Origin: Acidobacteriota bacterium
GTDB lineage: Bacteria > Acidobacteriota > JAAYUB01
Length of the DNA: 64,000 nucleotides
Assembly: GCA_029565065.1 (NCBI GenBank)
Contig: JAKQOW010000011.1
Location: 1 to 64,000, forward strand
Direction: 5' to 3'
Below, piece by piece: positions 43,404-53,085 of this stretch. The translations under genes were made by a program, and so were the position numbers. Positions within the stretch are counted from its first letter, which is position 1; the number at the start of each line of letters is the position of its first letter. A model generated the notes under the pieces. It worked only from the letters and a program-made list of their open reading frames with translations, was not told where the DNA came from and ran no database searches.

Positions 43404-43461
43404 CCGGAGCCCCGCCGAGTCCGGCCGGGGAGAGGGCGGGCCGGTGGCGCGGCCGACCGGC

Positions 43462-44490
43462 TCAATAGCTGCTCGCGGTCAGTTTCACCTTGCCCCGGAA
43501 GATCCAGTAGATGCTCACCGTGTAAGCGACCACCAGCGGCATGCCCAGCAGCGCGATGACCAGCATGATCCCCAGCGTCTGGGGCGAGGAGGCGGCGTTG
43601 TACACGGTGAGGCTGTTCGCCGGCGCCGGGTTGGAGAAGATCAGATTGGGAAACATGCCGAGGCCGAACAGGGTCAGCAGGGCCAGCATGGCGGCGCACG
43701 ACGACAAAAAGGCGTGGAACTCGCGGCCGTGATGGATCTCGCGGGGGATGTTGGCGATGGCCAGCATGTTCAGCAGCGCCAGGAGAAACAGGACCGGGTG
43801 GCGCTTGATGGTGTCGGTCATGTTGGGCACGTACAGCAGGGTGGCCATGGTGGTGGTGACATAGCAGATGATGAAACCGATGATGGTGTTGTTGACCCAG
43901 CCGCGGACCTTGGCCTGCAGCTCGCCGTCGGTCTTCATCACCGTGTAGATGGCGCCGTGCATCATGAACAGCGCCACGGTGGTGACGCCCACCAGCAACG
44001 CATACGGGTGCAGCAGGGAGAGAAACGAGCCGGCGAACTCATGCCGTTCGGTCAGCGGGATACCCCACGCCACGTTCCCCAGCGCCACCCCGATGAGCAG
44101 GCTGGAGACGATACTGCTCGCCGCGAAGCTGCCGTCCCACATCTGCCGCCACCGCCGCCCGGGCTGCTTCGAGCGGAACTCGATGGCGACCGCCCGGAAA
44201 ATCAGCGCCACCAGCAGCAGCATGAACGCGAGATAGAATCCGGAAAAGGCCGTGGCGTACACTTCCGGAAAAGCCGCGAACAGCGCACCGCCTCCGGTGA
44301 CCAGCCAGACCTCGTTGCCGTCCCAGACCGGGCCGATGGCGTTGATCATGAGCCGGCGCTCGGTGTCGGTCCGGGTGAACAGGTGCAGCGCCCCGACGCC
44401 CAGGTCGAACCCGTCCAGGATGGCGTAGCCGGCGAACAGGACGCCCACCAGGATGAACCAGATGGTGTTCAGGTCAAGCAGCGCGCTCAT
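43462..44490 (-). CDS. cydB: Cytochrome bd ubiquinol oxidase subunit II
   Basis: A 342-residue membrane protein with about nine hydrophobic segments of the CydB/CioB family, the structural partner of CydA in the quinol-oxidising terminal oxidase. Recognisable motifs are [11 protein letters not shown] near the N-terminus, [27 protein letters not shown], and the C-terminal [33 protein letters not shown]. It starts with ATGA overlapping the cydA stop. CydDC assembly transporter and CydX genes are not seen. Confidence 0.95.
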   Translation of the reverse strand: MSALLDLNTIWFILVGVLFAGYAILDGFDLGVGALHLFTRTDTERRLMINAIGPVWDGNEVWLVTGGGALFAAFPEVYATAFSGFYLAFMLLLVALIFRAVAIEFRSKQPGRRWRQMWDGSFAASSIVSSLLIGVALGNVAWGIPLTERHEFAGSFLSLLHPYALLVGVTTVALFMMHGAIYTVMKTDGELQAKVRGWVNNTIIGFIICYVTTTMATLLYVPNMTDTIKRHPVLFLLALLNMLAIANIPREIHHGREFHAFLSSCAAMLALLTLFGLGMFPNLIFSNPAPANSLTVYNAASSPQTLGIMLVIALLGMPLVVAYTVSIYWIFRGKVKLTASSY

Positions 44491-45836
44491 GCCCGTTGTC
44501 CCTCCCCCGCGGTTTCGTCATCGGCGGGTCCGTGCTGGATCTTCTCGTTGAGCAGGTAGACGAACAGCACGAAGAGCAGCAGGTAGACCAGGCCGAACAG
44601 GATGATCGACGTCAGCACCTCCCCGGCGCCGACCACCGGCGACAGGGCGTCGGCGGTGCGCAGCAGCCCCTGGACGATGTAGGGCTGACGGCCCACCTCG
44701 GCCGACGCCCAACCGGCCTGATTGGCCAGCTGGGGTCCCAGCACGGCGAACACCAGCAGCCACTGGAACCAGCGCGTCTCGAACAGCCGGCGCCGCCACC
44801 ACAGGAACAGGCCGAGCCATGACAAAGCCAGCAGCGCCATCCCCAGGGCCACCATGAGGTGGTACGTCTGAAAGACCAGGTTGACCGGCGGCCGTTCGCC
44901 GGGCGGCACCGCCCGCAGTCCCACCACCGGTGCGGCCGGATCGCCGTGAACGAGCCAGCTCAGCATGCCCGGCAGCTTCACGCCGAGGCGGACGGTTTCG
45001 GCCTCCTCGTCCACCCAGCCGAACAGGTAGAGGGGCGCCGGGGCGGCCGCCTCGTAGTGGCCTTCGTACGCCGCCAGCTTCACCGGCTGGTTCCGGCTCA
45101 CCCCCGCGGCGCTGGAGTGACCCGTCGCCAGCTGCATCAGCGAGGCGAACGCTGCCACCACCAGTCCCACCTTCATCGAGATTTTCGCGAACTCCGTGTG
45201 GCGTCGGTGCAGCAGGTACCACGCGCTCACGCTGAGCACGAAGAACGCCGCCGCCTGCCAGCCGCCCAGCACCGCGTGGCTCAGCCGGTCCAGGGTGGAC
45301 GGATTGAAGACCACCTGCCAGAAATCGACGATCTCCGCGCGGGGGCCGTTGGGGCCCATGACGATGTGATGCCCGGCGGGGGTCTGCTGCCAGGAGTTGG
45401 CCACGATGATCCAGACGGCGCTGAAGTGGGCCCCGAACGCCACCAGGATCGTGGCGATGAAGTGCATGCGCGGGCTGACCTTGTCCCAGCCGAAGAGGAG
45501 GATGGCCAGGAATCCCGATTCGAGGAAGAAGGCGAACACGCCCTCGGCGGCCAGGGCGCTGCCGAACACGTCGCCGACGAAGCGGGAATACGCCGACCAG
45601 TTGGTCCCGAACTGGAACTCCATGACGATGCCCGACGCGACGCCCAGGGCGAAGACCAGGCCGAAGATGCGCACCCAGAAGCGGGTCATGTGGTGAAACA
45701 GGGGATTTTTGGTCTTCAGGTACATCCCCTCCATGGCCACGAGGATGACGCCGAGGCCGATGCTCAGGGGCGGAAACAAGTAGTGGAAGGCGATCGTCAG
45801 GGCAAACTGCAGGCGGGACAGAAACAGAACGTCCAT
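44487..45836 (-). CDS. cydA: Cytochrome bd ubiquinol oxidase subunit I
   Basis: A 449-residue heme-binding subunit. [17 protein letters not shown] supplies the N-terminal heme His, [16 protein letters not shown] a heme b558 His, and [13 protein letters not shown] the Met ligand region. The quinol-loop signature reads GRQPY where most have GRQPW. Its length (E. coli CydA is 522) means a short Q-loop, as in CioA-type enzymes. It reduces oxygen to water with high affinity without pumping protons. GGGAG precedes the start. Confidence 0.95.
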   Translation of the reverse strand: MDVLFLSRLQFALTIAFHYLFPPLSIGLGVILVAMEGMYLKTKNPLFHHMTRFWVRIFGLVFALGVASGIVMEFQFGTNWSAYSRFVGDVFGSALAAEGVFAFFLESGFLAILLFGWDKVSPRMHFIATILVAFGAHFSAVWIIVANSWQQTPAGHHIVMGPNGPRAEIVDFWQVVFNPSTLDRLSHAVLGGWQAAAFFVLSVSAWYLLHRRHTEFAKISMKVGLVVAAFASLMQLATGHSSAAGVSRNQPVKLAAYEGHYEAAAPAPLYLFGWVDEEAETVRLGVKLPGMLSWLVHGDPAAPVVGLRAVPPGERPPVNLVFQTYHLMVALGMALLALSWLGLFLWWRRRLFETRWFQWLLVFAVLGPQLANQAGWASAEVGRQPYIVQGLLRTADALSPVVGAGEVLTSIILFGLVYLLLFVLFVYLLNEKIQHGPADDETAGEGQRA

Positions 45837-45902
45837 CGCGTGCTCCCTGCGTCCGAAATGCGGACGGCCGGTTGAAAGTCGGATGCCGGTGGGTCGGACA
45901 AC

Positions 45903-45931
45903 AGCTTACCGTGTTTAAAACGGGGAATCAA
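45903..45931 (-). promoter_or_regulatory. Candidate cydAB promoter with palindrome in the spacer
   Basis: On the minus strand, TTGATT (45926-45931), 17 bp, TAAGCT (45903-45908). The spacer is filled by an imperfect 15-bp palindrome at 45909-45923 (outer arms CCGT and ACGG around an AT core), a usual position for a repressor operator. Confidence 0.4.
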
Positions 45932-45956
45932 GAGCAGTGGTGTGCGGGATCCAGGC

Positions 45957-46709
45957 TCAGGCGATCCAGCGGTAGAACGCCAACCCCAGCAGCTCGGTCA
46001 TGGCTGTGACGCTCTTCCGGAAGTTGTCGGCGGTCGGGAAAAAATCCAGGTAGTTCAGCTGCCGTTTGCGTTCGGCCTGGAGGTTGGCCGGATAGCCGGT
46101 GCAATCGACGCCGGCCCGGCGGAACAGGTGCAGCGCCCGCGGCAAATGGTAACCCGACGTGACCAGCACCGCCCGGCGAAAACCGTGCGCATCCATCAGG
46201 CGGCGGACGTGCGCGGCGTTTTCGGCGGTGTCGCGGCTTTCGGATTCCAGGATGATATCGGAGGCGGGCACGCCCAGATCCATGAGCAGCCGCCGGATCA
46301 CCGGCGCTTCCGGCTCGCCGCCGGCCACCGAGCCGCCGGAGAAGATGATGGGTCGGGGTTGCCGCTGGTGGATGCGCACGGCGTCCACCACCCGGCCCAT
46401 GGCGTCGGGCGCGGGAGTGCCGGCGCCGGAAAAATCGGGCACGCCCTCCACGAGACCCCCGCCCAGCAGGACGATCACGTCGGCCTCGGCGACCGCAGCC
46501 GCGTCCCATTCCTGCACCTCGACGAGGTCCAGGAACCGGTTGGCGGTGGCGCCGACCGACAGCAGATAGAGCAGCAGCGCCCCCCCCAGCAGCCAGTAGC
46601 CCGACCGGCGGCGGTGGGCGAGCCGCCAGATGCCCCAGGCAGCGAACACCACCACCAGCAGCCCCGGCGGCAGGATCATGGCTCTGAGCAGTTTTTTAAG
46701 GAAAAACAC
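45957..46709 (-). CDS. YdcF/ElyC-like DUF218 membrane protein
   Basis: A 250-residue protein with two N-terminal membrane helices (about 8-30 and 38-58) and a DUF218 domain (about 75-235) with VIVLLGGGLVEG, RPIIFSGGSV, ESESRDTAENAAHVRRLM and VLVTSGYHLPRAL. ElyC and SanA relatives affect cell-envelope polymer synthesis; biochemical activity is unsettled. The start is GTG with GGAG about 11 nt upstream; an in-frame ATG at codon 11 is the alternative. Downstream of the RHH gene on the same strand, with its own candidate promoter. Confidence 0.85.
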   Translation of the reverse strand: MFFLKKLLRAMILPPGLLVVVFAAWGIWRLAHRRRSGYWLLGGALLLYLLSVGATANRFLDLVEVQEWDAAAVAEADVIVLLGGGLVEGVPDFSGAGTPAPDAMGRVVDAVRIHQRQPRPIIFSGGSVAGGEPEAPVIRRLLMDLGVPASDIILESESRDTAENAAHVRRLMDAHGFRRAVLVTSGYHLPRALHLFRRAGVDCTGYPANLQAERKRQLNYLDFFPTADNFRKSVTAMTELLGLAFYRWIA

Positions 46710-46757
46710 CGGCGCTGTCTCCGGCCCGCGATTGCCGCTGTCGGCGCGGGCGCGGCT

Positions 46758-46786
46758 ATTTTAGGAGTTCCCCGCGCCGAATGCAA
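46758..46786 (-). promoter_or_regulatory. Candidate promoter for the DUF218 gene
   Basis: On the minus strand, TTGCAT (46781-46786), 17 bp, TAAAAT (46758-46763). A 7-bp dyad GCGCCGA/TCGGCGC (46774-46794) covers the -35. Confidence 0.4.
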
Positions 46787-46827
46787 CTCGGCGCAGCGCA
46801 GGGGAGGGCGGCGGCACCGAGCGACAC

Positions 46828-47178
46828 TCAGAACGCCTGCTGCCGCAGTTCCTCGCGGATGCGCCGGATCTCCTCGATCTTCTGGTCAATCTTGTCGAAC
46901 AGGTCGCGCCGGGCCTTGATCCCCTCGCGGGTGAGAAAGGCGACGGCCTCGGATCGGGTGTGGCAGACGCCGGCTTCCAGCAGCTGCTCCAGGCGCCGCA
47001 CCGAATCGTCGTCCAGCCGGACCGACACGATGAGTTGCCGGTGCACGGCCTTCGCCTCGTCGATCATCTTCTCGGCCTGGCGGCCCAGCTGTTCGCTGAT
47101 TTCGGTGGCGGCCTGCTTGGCCGAGCCGACGAACTGCTTGAAGTCCGACTTGACCTTGTGACGGGTTTCATCCTTCAT
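46828..47178 (-). CDS. Ribbon-helix-helix domain protein
   Basis: A 116-residue soluble protein. An N-terminal charged helix (1-44, KSDFKQFVGSAKQAATEISEQLGRQAEKMIDEAK) is followed by a ribbon-helix-helix-like region (about 46-85: RQLIVSVRLDDDSVRRLEQLLEAGVCHTRSEAVAFLTREGI) and a C-terminal basic/acidic helix. RHH proteins bind DNA as dimers through the beta strand (LIVSVRL). No toxin gene is adjacent. GGAGGAG precedes the ATG. The promoter region carries repeated ATTACAA motifs that could be its own operator. Confidence 0.75.
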   Translation of the reverse strand: MKDETRHKVKSDFKQFVGSAKQAATEISEQLGRQAEKMIDEAKAVHRQLIVSVRLDDDSVRRLEQLLEAGVCHTRSEAVAFLTREGIKARRDLFDKIDQKIEEIRRIREELRQQAF

Positions 47179-47288
47179 GATATCTCCTCCGGGTATCGCA
47201 TCATGTCCGCTGTCCAGCCCCGCCGGGGTGCCGGCCGGCGGAGTCGGTTCAACGTGTCAGGCAAGGCAGGTGTTTGGCACACACGCGG

Positions 47289-47332
47289 AATATATCATAC
47301 AAGTAACTATATTACAATTAAGATGATTACAA
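47289..47332 (-). promoter_or_regulatory. Promoter and direct repeats upstream of the RHH gene
   Basis: On the minus strand, TTGTAA (47312-47317), 17 bp, TATATT (47289-47294). The heptamer ATTACAA (plus-strand reading) occurs at 47311-47317 and 47326-47332, 15 bp apart, overlapping and just upstream of the -35. Confidence 0.5.
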
Positions 47333-47343
47333 CTCTTTTCTTT

Positions 47344-47371
47344 TTGACCGCTCGCCCGGGCGCGCTAAGAT
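47344..47371 (+). promoter_or_regulatory. Candidate promoter for truA
   Basis: TTGACC (47344-47349), 16 bp, TAAGAT (47366-47371), with a leader of about 56 nt before the AAGGAGG of truA. Confidence 0.55.
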
Positions 47372-47433
47372 CAGCCATTGCGCGTCATCGGAGCTCCGGG
47401 GTGGGTGCGGAACGGCTGGCAAGGAGGCGGGTC

Positions 47434-48249
47434 ATGGTCCGATACAAGCTGTTGCTGGAGTATGACGGCACGCGGTACGGCGGGTGGCAGATGCAGCACA
47501 ACACCCGGACAGTGCAGGGCGAGATGCTGAGCGCGGCCCGAACGGTGTTCGGCGTCGAGGAGTTGGAGCTGCTGGGGGCCGGCCGGACGGATGCGGGCGT
47601 CCACGCCCTGGGCCAGGTGGCGCACGTCGAGGTATCCAAATCCCGCCCGCCGAGTGAGATCATCCGGGCGTTCAACGACGTGCTCCCGCCGGACATCACC
47701 GTGCTGCAGGTGTGGCCGGCGCCGCCCCGCTTCCACGCCCGCTACCACGCCCGGTCACGGAGCTACCTGTACCAGGTGTCGCGCCGGAAGACGGCGTTCG
47801 GCAAGCGGTATGTCTGGTGGGTCAAGGATCCGCTGGACCTGCCGCGCATGCGGGCCGTGGCCGCCCGAATCGTCGGCCGGCACGACTTCCGCTCGTTCGT
47901 CGACAAGCGACTGGAGGACAAATCCACCAAGATCGAGCTGAGCGAGTTCGAGCTCCGCGAGTGCGGCGACCTGATCCTGTTCCGGGTGAGCGGCACCCAC
48001 TTCCTCTGGAAACTGGTGCGGCGCCTGGTGGGCACGGTGGTGGCGGTGGGCGCCGGACAGTTGTCCAGTGAACAGGTGGACGCCTTCTTCGAGGGACCGT
48101 CGCCTGAACCCGCCCGCTGGACCGCTCCGCCCTCGGGGCTCTTCCTGGAGTGCGTGCGGTTCGCGGACGATCCGCCGCCCGGCGATATCCGCCCGGTGAT
48201 CCGGCTCGATCGGCCGGTGCGCGGGGCCGGGCGGCCGGATGAGCCATGA
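47434..48249 (+). CDS. truA: tRNA pseudouridine(38-40) synthase
   Basis: A 271-residue TruA. The catalytic motif GAGRTDAGVHALGQ contains Asp53. Other family markers are YDGTRYGGWQ, NDVLPPDITV, FHARYHARSRSYLYQV, DFRSFVDKR and GTHFLWKLVRRLVGTVVAVG. It isomerises uridines 38-40 in tRNA anticodon stems. AAGGAGG sits 7 nt from the ATG; the much longer upstream extension of the frame is not protein-like and is rejected. Confidence 0.95.
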   Translation: MVRYKLLLEYDGTRYGGWQMQHNTRTVQGEMLSAARTVFGVEELELLGAGRTDAGVHALGQVAHVEVSKSRPPSEIIRAFNDVLPPDITVLQVWPAPPRFHARYHARSRSYLYQVSRRKTAFGKRYVWWVKDPLDLPRMRAVAARIVGRHDFRSFVDKRLEDKSTKIELSEFELRECGDLILFRVSGTHFLWKLVRRLVGTVVAVGAGQLSSEQVDAFFEGPSPEPARWTAPPSGLFLECVRFADDPPPGDIRPVIRLDRPVRGAGRPDEP

Positions 48250-48370
48250 AAATCTCCGACGGTGCCGCCTGCATCCAATCCGGCAACGCGCCGCCCGTTC
48301 AGTGCGCGCCGCTCGAATCGGTCAGCGGCTGCGCGGTGGCGGTGAGCGACTCTGACCGAACGGCCCCGTG

Positions 48371-49558
48371 ATGATCAATCGTTGGATCCGATTTGTCGAC
48401 GAGCTGACCCGGCGACCCGGCACCGATCGCCAGCAGTACCTCGACCGGCGTTTCCCCGGCCTGCAGGAGCGACTCGGTTTCCCGGTGCTGGGCGAGGATC
48501 GGGCGATCTTTGTCTTCCGTGGATCCGCCCGGCGAGTCGCCGTCACCGGTGACATGACCGGCTGGCGGCGGCGGCTGCCGCTGTCCCGGATTTCCGGCAC
48601 CGACCTGTTCATGCGGGAGATGCCGTTCGAACCGACGGCGCGCCTTGACTACAAGTTCGTCGTCGACGGGGAGTGGCGGATGGATCCGCTCAACACCCGG
48701 GTGATCTCCGAGGGAGGCGGCGAGAACTCGGAGCTGCGCATGCCCCGGTACCGGTCTGTCCCCGAGGCGGACCCGGACGCACCGGCCCCGTTGGGGCGAC
48801 GCGAGTCGTTCCGATTGCGCAGCCGGCACCTGGCCGGTTCGCGCCGCGTTACGGTCTGCCTGCCGGCGGCCTATGCACCCCAACGCCGCTGGCCGGCGGT
48901 GTTCTTCCACGACGGCGCGGAGTACCTGGCGCTGGGCCTGGCCGACCGGATCCTCGGCTACATGGAGCGGGCCGGTGAGCTGGCGGCCGTGGGGGTCTTC
49001 ATCCATCACGGCGACCGCACCCGGGACTACACGCTGAACGCCGCCTACGCGGATTTTCTCGCCGAGGAGCTGTTGCCGGAGCTGGCCGGACGCTACAGCC
49101 TGGCGCGTGAGCCGGCCCGGCGGGTGATGGCCGGTGACTCGCTGGGCGCGCTGGCCGCCGGCTATGTCGCCTATCGCCACCCGGGTGTGTTCGGCGGCTG
49201 CGTCTGCCAGTCCGGCGCCTTCAACCTGGCCTACCCGCCGGCGCGGCGCTCGCGCTTCCAGAGACAGGAGCGGGAGCTGTTCGGGCTGAAGGTGGCCGAG
49301 GCGCCTCTGCCCACGCGCTTCTTTCTGGTCTGGGGCAGCTACGAGCGCGCCGTCTGCGGACTGGATTTCGTTGCGGCCAACGAGCGCTTCGCCGCCGATC
49401 TGCGGCGCAATCCCACGGTCCGCGGCGTGACGGAGCGCGTTTTGCCCCAGGGCCACAGTTGGGGATTGTGGCGGGACACCCTGCGCGCCGGGCTCCGCTG
49501 GAGTTTCGGCGGACGGGTCGCCGGCCGGAGCGCCGCTGCCGGCTCCGTTACCGGCTGA
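48371..49558 (+). CDS. CBM48/E-set-linked esterase (enterochelin esterase-like)
   Basis: A 395-residue cytoplasmic-looking protein. The N-terminal immunoglobulin-like CBM48/AMPK-type domain (about 45-120: VAVTGDMTGWRRRLPLSRISGTDLFMREMPFEPTARLDYKFVVDGEWRMDPLN) precedes an alpha/beta hydrolase of the esterase D / Fes type (about 145-380) with Ser257 in AGDSLGALAAG and His362 in LPQGHSWGLW. Siderophore esterases share this layout, but feruloyl or other carbohydrate esterases do too. A GTG codon directly precedes the ATG; neither has a Shine-Dalgarno. The next gene begins 14 bp later. Confidence 0.82.
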   Translation: MINRWIRFVDELTRRPGTDRQQYLDRRFPGLQERLGFPVLGEDRAIFVFRGSARRVAVTGDMTGWRRRLPLSRISGTDLFMREMPFEPTARLDYKFVVDGEWRMDPLNTRVISEGGGENSELRMPRYRSVPEADPDAPAPLGRRESFRLRSRHLAGSRRVTVCLPAAYAPQRRWPAVFFHDGAEYLALGLADRILGYMERAGELAAVGVFIHHGDRTRDYTLNAAYADFLAEELLPELAGRYSLAREPARRVMAGDSLGALAAGYVAYRHPGVFGGCVCQSGAFNLAYPPARRSRFQRQERELFGLKVAEAPLPTRFFLVWGSYERAVCGLDFVAANERFAADLRRNPTVRGVTERVLPQGHSWGLWRDTLRAGLRWSFGGRVAGRSAAAGSVTG

Positions 49559-49572
49559 AGAGGCACAGAACC

Positions 49573-51969
49573 ATGGAGCCTCTGGTGACTCAAACGGACG
49601 ACCGGGCTGACGCGATGGAGCGGTACTTGCGCGACCCGCGGCATTCCGTAAAGCTGCTGCTGGCCGTGGCGCTGGCCATGTCGGTGTCGGCCCACCTGCT
49701 CTCTCGTCTGCTGGAAGAATGGATCCCGATCCTCCGGCAGTCTCTCAGTCTCAGCCTGATCGTGGAGCTGGCCATTCTGACGGCGCTGCTCGGGCCGGTG
49801 ATCGCCCTGTTCCGACCGGCCATCCGGCGCGTGATCCGCTGGTTTGACGCCGAGCGCGAGCTCGAGGACTCCGAACTCCGGTTCGAGACGCTGTTCGCCC
49901 GTTCCGGCATCGGCGTATTCATGGTGGACCTCGACGGATGGATCCTTCGGGCCAATGAGGATTTCCAAACCATGACCGGCTATTCCGAGCGCGAGTTGCG
50001 CGACATGCGGCACACCGAGCTGATCCATCCGGACGATCGGACCCGGCACGAGCGCTACTACCAGGATTTTCTGAAGGGGCGCATCGACCGGTTCACGCTG
50101 GAGGCGCGGTATGTCCTGAAGTCCGGCCGGGCGCTCTGGTCCCGGATGCACGCCGCCATGCACCGGGACACCGCCGGGCGGCCGCAGTTCGCCGTGTGCA
50201 TCACCGAGGACGTGACGGAGCGCCGGAAGGCGGAGCAGCATCTCCGCCAAACCGCCAAGATTATCGAGAACACGGAGGAAGGCGTGGTGGTGACGGCCGC
50301 CGACGGCCGGATCCAGTTCGTCAACCCCGCCTTCACGGCCATCACCGGTTATGCGTTGGATGAGGTTCTCGGCCAGACCCCGCGCATTCTCAAGTCCGAT
50401 CACCACCCGCTCGAGTTCTACCGCAGCCTCTGGCAGCAGTTGATCGCCACCGGGCGCTGGGAGGGCGAGATCTGGAACCGCCGCAAGAGCGGCGAGGTTT
50501 ACCCGCAGTGGCTGACGATCTCCTCGATCCTCGACGACCAGGGCGGGGTGGCCCAGTATGTCTCGGTCTTCCATGACATCTCGGAACAGAAACAGCGCGA
50601 GGCGCTGATCACGCACCAGGCCTTCCACGACGCCCTGACCGGTCTGCCCAACCGGGTCCTGTTCACCGACCGGCTGACCCTGGCACTCGCCCATAGCCAG
50701 CGGGTGGGCCGATCCATGGCGGTACTGTTCGTGGACATCGACCGGTTCAAGGTGGTCAACGACACCCTGGGCCACCTGGTGGGCGACCGGCTGTTGCAGG
50801 AGGCAGCCCGGCGCATCCAGCGGTGCGTCCGCGGCGAGGACACGGTGGCGCGCATGGGGGGCGACGAATTCACCGTCATCCTGCAGGAAGTGGACGAATC
50901 CGGCGCACGGCGGATCACCAGCCGGATCCTCGAGGAACTCGCGACGCCGATCAGCATCGACGGCCAGGAACTGCACACCGCCGCGAGCATCGGAATCAGC
51001 ATGGCTCCAGCAGACGGCCAGAGCGCCGAGACCCTGATGAAGCACGCCGACATCGCCCTGTACAAGGCCAAGGACGGCGGTCGCAACCAGTTCTTCTTTT
51101 TCAGCTCCGGGCACAACGGCCGCTACGTCAGCGATCTGAACCTGGAGCGCGACCTGCGGCGGGCGGTGGAGCGGACGGAGTTCGAGATCCATTTTCAGCC
51201 CCGCGTCAGCCTGGCCTCCGGGCGCATCGGGAGCGCCGAGGTGCTGGTGCGGTGGCGCCACCCGGAGCGGGGCCTGATCGGTCCGGGGGATTTCATTCCG
51301 CTGGCCGAGGAGACCCGGCTGATCCTGCCCATCAGCGAGTGGGTGTTGCGGGCGGCCTGCAACCAGGCCGTGGCGTGGCGAACGGCCGGGTATCCCGCCC
51401 TCCGCCTGGCCGTCAACATCTGCGCGTGCCATTTCCACAAGCCGGGCTTGCCGGAGCAGCTCACGGCGCTGCTGCAGGAGACCGGGTTGCCGCCGGACCA
51501 GCTGGAACTGGAGATCACCGAGACGGTGGCCATGCGCGACCTGGACGCCAGCGTGAAACTGCTCGAGGCGCTGCAGGCCCAGGGCATTCATCTGTCGATG
51601 GACGATTTCGGCACCGGCTATTCATCGCTCGGCTCGCTCTCCCGCTTCCCGGTGCAGTCTCTGAAGCTGCACCGCTCGTTCGTCGAGAATGTCGAATGGG
51701 ACCCCGAGCGGGCGCGGATCCTGCGGCTGGTGATCGTGCTGGCGCACACGCTGGGAGTGAAAGTGGTGGCTGAGGGGGTGGAGACCATCCGCCAGGTTGA
51801 CCTGCTGCGGGATTACCGCTGCGACGAGGTGCAGGGCTTCCTGTTCAGCCGGGCGCTCCCGGCGGACGATTTTCGGGAAGCGTTCCTGACGCACCCGGAC
51901 CGTCTGGTCGCCTGGCCTGTGGTTGAGTTGCGGACCGGGCCCGCGGACGACATTCCGTCCATCGTCTGA
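49573..51969 (+). CDS. PAS-PAS-GGDEF-EAL cyclic-di-GMP signalling protein
   Basis: A 798-residue protein: two membrane helices (about 26-46 and 57-78), two PAS domains (about 95-220 and 225-345), a GGDEF domain (about 350-520) with intact GGDEF at 429-433 and an RxxD inhibition site (RGED), and an EAL-type domain (about 535-790). The EAL motif reads E556-V-L. The usual K-x-D near the [10 protein letters not shown] loop reads K-L-H700, so a metal-site aspartate is replaced. ELEITET and VVAEGVET are present. It is probably an active cyclase; phosphodiesterase activity is uncertain. GAGG lies 10 nt upstream. Confidence 0.9.
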   Translation: MEPLVTQTDDRADAMERYLRDPRHSVKLLLAVALAMSVSAHLLSRLLEEWIPILRQSLSLSLIVELAILTALLGPVIALFRPAIRRVIRWFDAERELEDSELRFETLFARSGIGVFMVDLDGWILRANEDFQTMTGYSERELRDMRHTELIHPDDRTRHERYYQDFLKGRIDRFTLEARYVLKSGRALWSRMHAAMHRDTAGRPQFAVCITEDVTERRKAEQHLRQTAKIIENTEEGVVVTAADGRIQFVNPAFTAITGYALDEVLGQTPRILKSDHHPLEFYRSLWQQLIATGRWEGEIWNRRKSGEVYPQWLTISSILDDQGGVAQYVSVFHDISEQKQREALITHQAFHDALTGLPNRVLFTDRLTLALAHSQRVGRSMAVLFVDIDRFKVVNDTLGHLVGDRLLQEAARRIQRCVRGEDTVARMGGDEFTVILQEVDESGARRITSRILEELATPISIDGQELHTAASIGISMAPADGQSAETLMKHADIALYKAKDGGRNQFFFFSSGHNGRYVSDLNLERDLRRAVERTEFEIHFQPRVSLASGRIGSAEVLVRWRHPERGLIGPGDFIPLAEETRLILPISEWVLRAACNQAVAWRTAGYPALRLAVNICACHFHKPGLPEQLTALLQETGLPPDQLELEITETVAMRDLDASVKLLEALQAQGIHLSMDDFGTGYSSLGSLSRFPVQSLKLHRSFVENVEWDPERARILRLVIVLAHTLGVKVVAEGVETIRQVDLLRDYRCDEVQGFLFSRALPADDFREAFLTHPDRLVAWPVVELRTGPADDIPSIV

Positions 51970-52048
51970 GGACGACATTTACACCGGGCCGCGCCCGTTC
52001 GATGGTATGATTCGCGCGACGGCCAACTTGCGCCAAGGAGGACATACG

Positions 52049-52534
52049 ATGGCGCTCAAACAATGGGCTACGCCTCCCCCGATGCAGATCGATCCCACGA
52101 AAAACTACCGGGTGTCGCTCGAGACCGACAAAGGAATCGTCGAACTGGAGCTCCACGCCCGGCATGCGCCCAAGACGGTGAACAACTTCGTGTTCCTGGC
52201 TCGGGAGGGATTCTACGACGGCATCACGTTCCATCGCGTGATCGCCGACTTCATGATCCAGGGCGGCGATCCCACGGGAACGGGACGCGGCGGTCCCGGC
52301 TACCGCTTTGAAGACGAGTTCAAGGACAATCCGTTCCGGCATGAAAAGGGCGTGATCTCGATGGCCAACGCCGGGCCCGGCACGAACGGCAGCCAGTTCT
52401 TCATCACCCATTCGCCCCAGCCGCACCTGGACGGCCGCCACACGGTCTTCGGCAAGGTCACCGCCGGCCAGGCGGTGGTGGACGCCATCCGGCAGGGGGA
52501 CCACATCATCCGGGTGACTGTCCGGGAGTCTTAG
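52049..52534 (+). CDS. Peptidyl-prolyl cis-trans isomerase, cyclophilin type
   Basis: A 161-residue single-domain cyclophilin without a signal peptide. The core motifs are [31 protein letters not shown] (the catalytic Arg in FHRV), [18 protein letters not shown] and [11 protein letters not shown]. It catalyses proline isomerisation during protein folding in the cytoplasm. AAGGAGG sits 8 nt from the ATG. A -10-like TATGAT at 52006-52011 has no good -35. Confidence 0.95.
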   Translation: MALKQWATPPPMQIDPTKNYRVSLETDKGIVELELHARHAPKTVNNFVFLAREGFYDGITFHRVIADFMIQGGDPTGTGRGGPGYRFEDEFKDNPFRHEKGVISMANAGPGTNGSQFFITHSPQPHLDGRHTVFGKVTAGQAVVDAIRQGDHIIRVTVRES

Positions 52535-52615
52535 GGCGCCGTCGGAGCCGGTCCTCTCGGCCTCATCAGCGATCGGGACGCGTCGGATTCGAACGCGCGA
52601 CCGCCTCATCCGTTT

Positions 52616-52634
52616 GTATGGGTAGACACCATAC
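52616..52634. promoter_or_regulatory. Inverted repeat just upstream of the PilZ gene
   Basis: GTATGG (52616-52621) and CCATAC (52629-52634) form a perfect 6-bp dyad around 7 bp, immediately before the GGGGAGG of the PilZ gene. It could be an operator or an RNA hairpin controlling translation. Confidence 0.35.
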
Positions 52635-52650
52635 GATGGGGAGGTGGATC

Positions 52651-52968
52651 GTGCGCGACGAAACGTTTTGGCCGCGGGAGGAACTGCGGGTTGCCGTGCG
52701 GGTGCCGGTCGTGTTGGAGGTCACCGGGGATCGGGGAGAGGTGTTCTTTCTCGATTCCGTAACCGCCGACGTCTCCCGGAGCGGCTGCCGACTGGATCTG
52801 GGCGGACCCGCGTTGTTCCCCAACTGGCTCGAACTGGGCAAGCCGTTCCGGGCGTCGCTCAACTTCGGCCGGCAGACCCTGGACGCCTGGGTGGCCGTCA
52901 TCTGGCAGCACGGCGTCCAGTGTGGGCTCCAGTTCGTGGACCGGGACAAGCACTGGGTCATGAACTGA
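52651..52968 (+). CDS. Single-domain PilZ protein
   Basis: A 105-residue PilZ domain, a cyclic-di-GMP effector. The RxxxR-type N-terminal motif is REELRVAVR (Arg9, Arg13, Arg17) and the second ligand motif is D40-V-S-R-S-G45. The start is taken as GTG because GGGGAGG lies 6 nt upstream. An ATG-started form 11 residues longer (52618) lacks a Shine-Dalgarno. A strong hairpin follows the stop by 2 bp. It may read out the nearby GGDEF-EAL protein. Confidence 0.82.
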   Translation: MRDETFWPREELRVAVRVPVVLEVTGDRGEVFFLDSVTADVSRSGCRLDLGGPALFPNWLELGKPFRASLNFGRQTLDAWVAVIWQHGVQCGLQFVDRDKHWVMN

Positions 52969-52970
52969 GA

Positions 52971-52995
52971 GACCCGGGGCAGGTGGCCCCGGGTC
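52971..52995 (+). terminator. Strong hairpin terminator after the PilZ gene
   Basis: A perfect 10-bp stem (GACCCGGGGC at 52971-52980, GCCCCGGGTC at 52986-52995) with a 5-nt loop, 2 bp after the stop. No T-run follows, so it is an L-shaped terminator candidate. Confidence 0.65.
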
Positions 52996-53085
52996 AATGG
53001 GTGTCGGACATCAGGCTGAATCGTCGAGGGCCGGCGAGTGCGTCCGGCAGCCGCGCGGGGTGCCATGCCCGCCGGTCGGACCACC

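Noticed and set aside
51978..52011. TTTACA/TATGAT promoter for the cyclophilin gene
   Set aside because: The hexamers are 22 bp apart, too far for a sigma70 promoter; only the -10-like element was mentioned.
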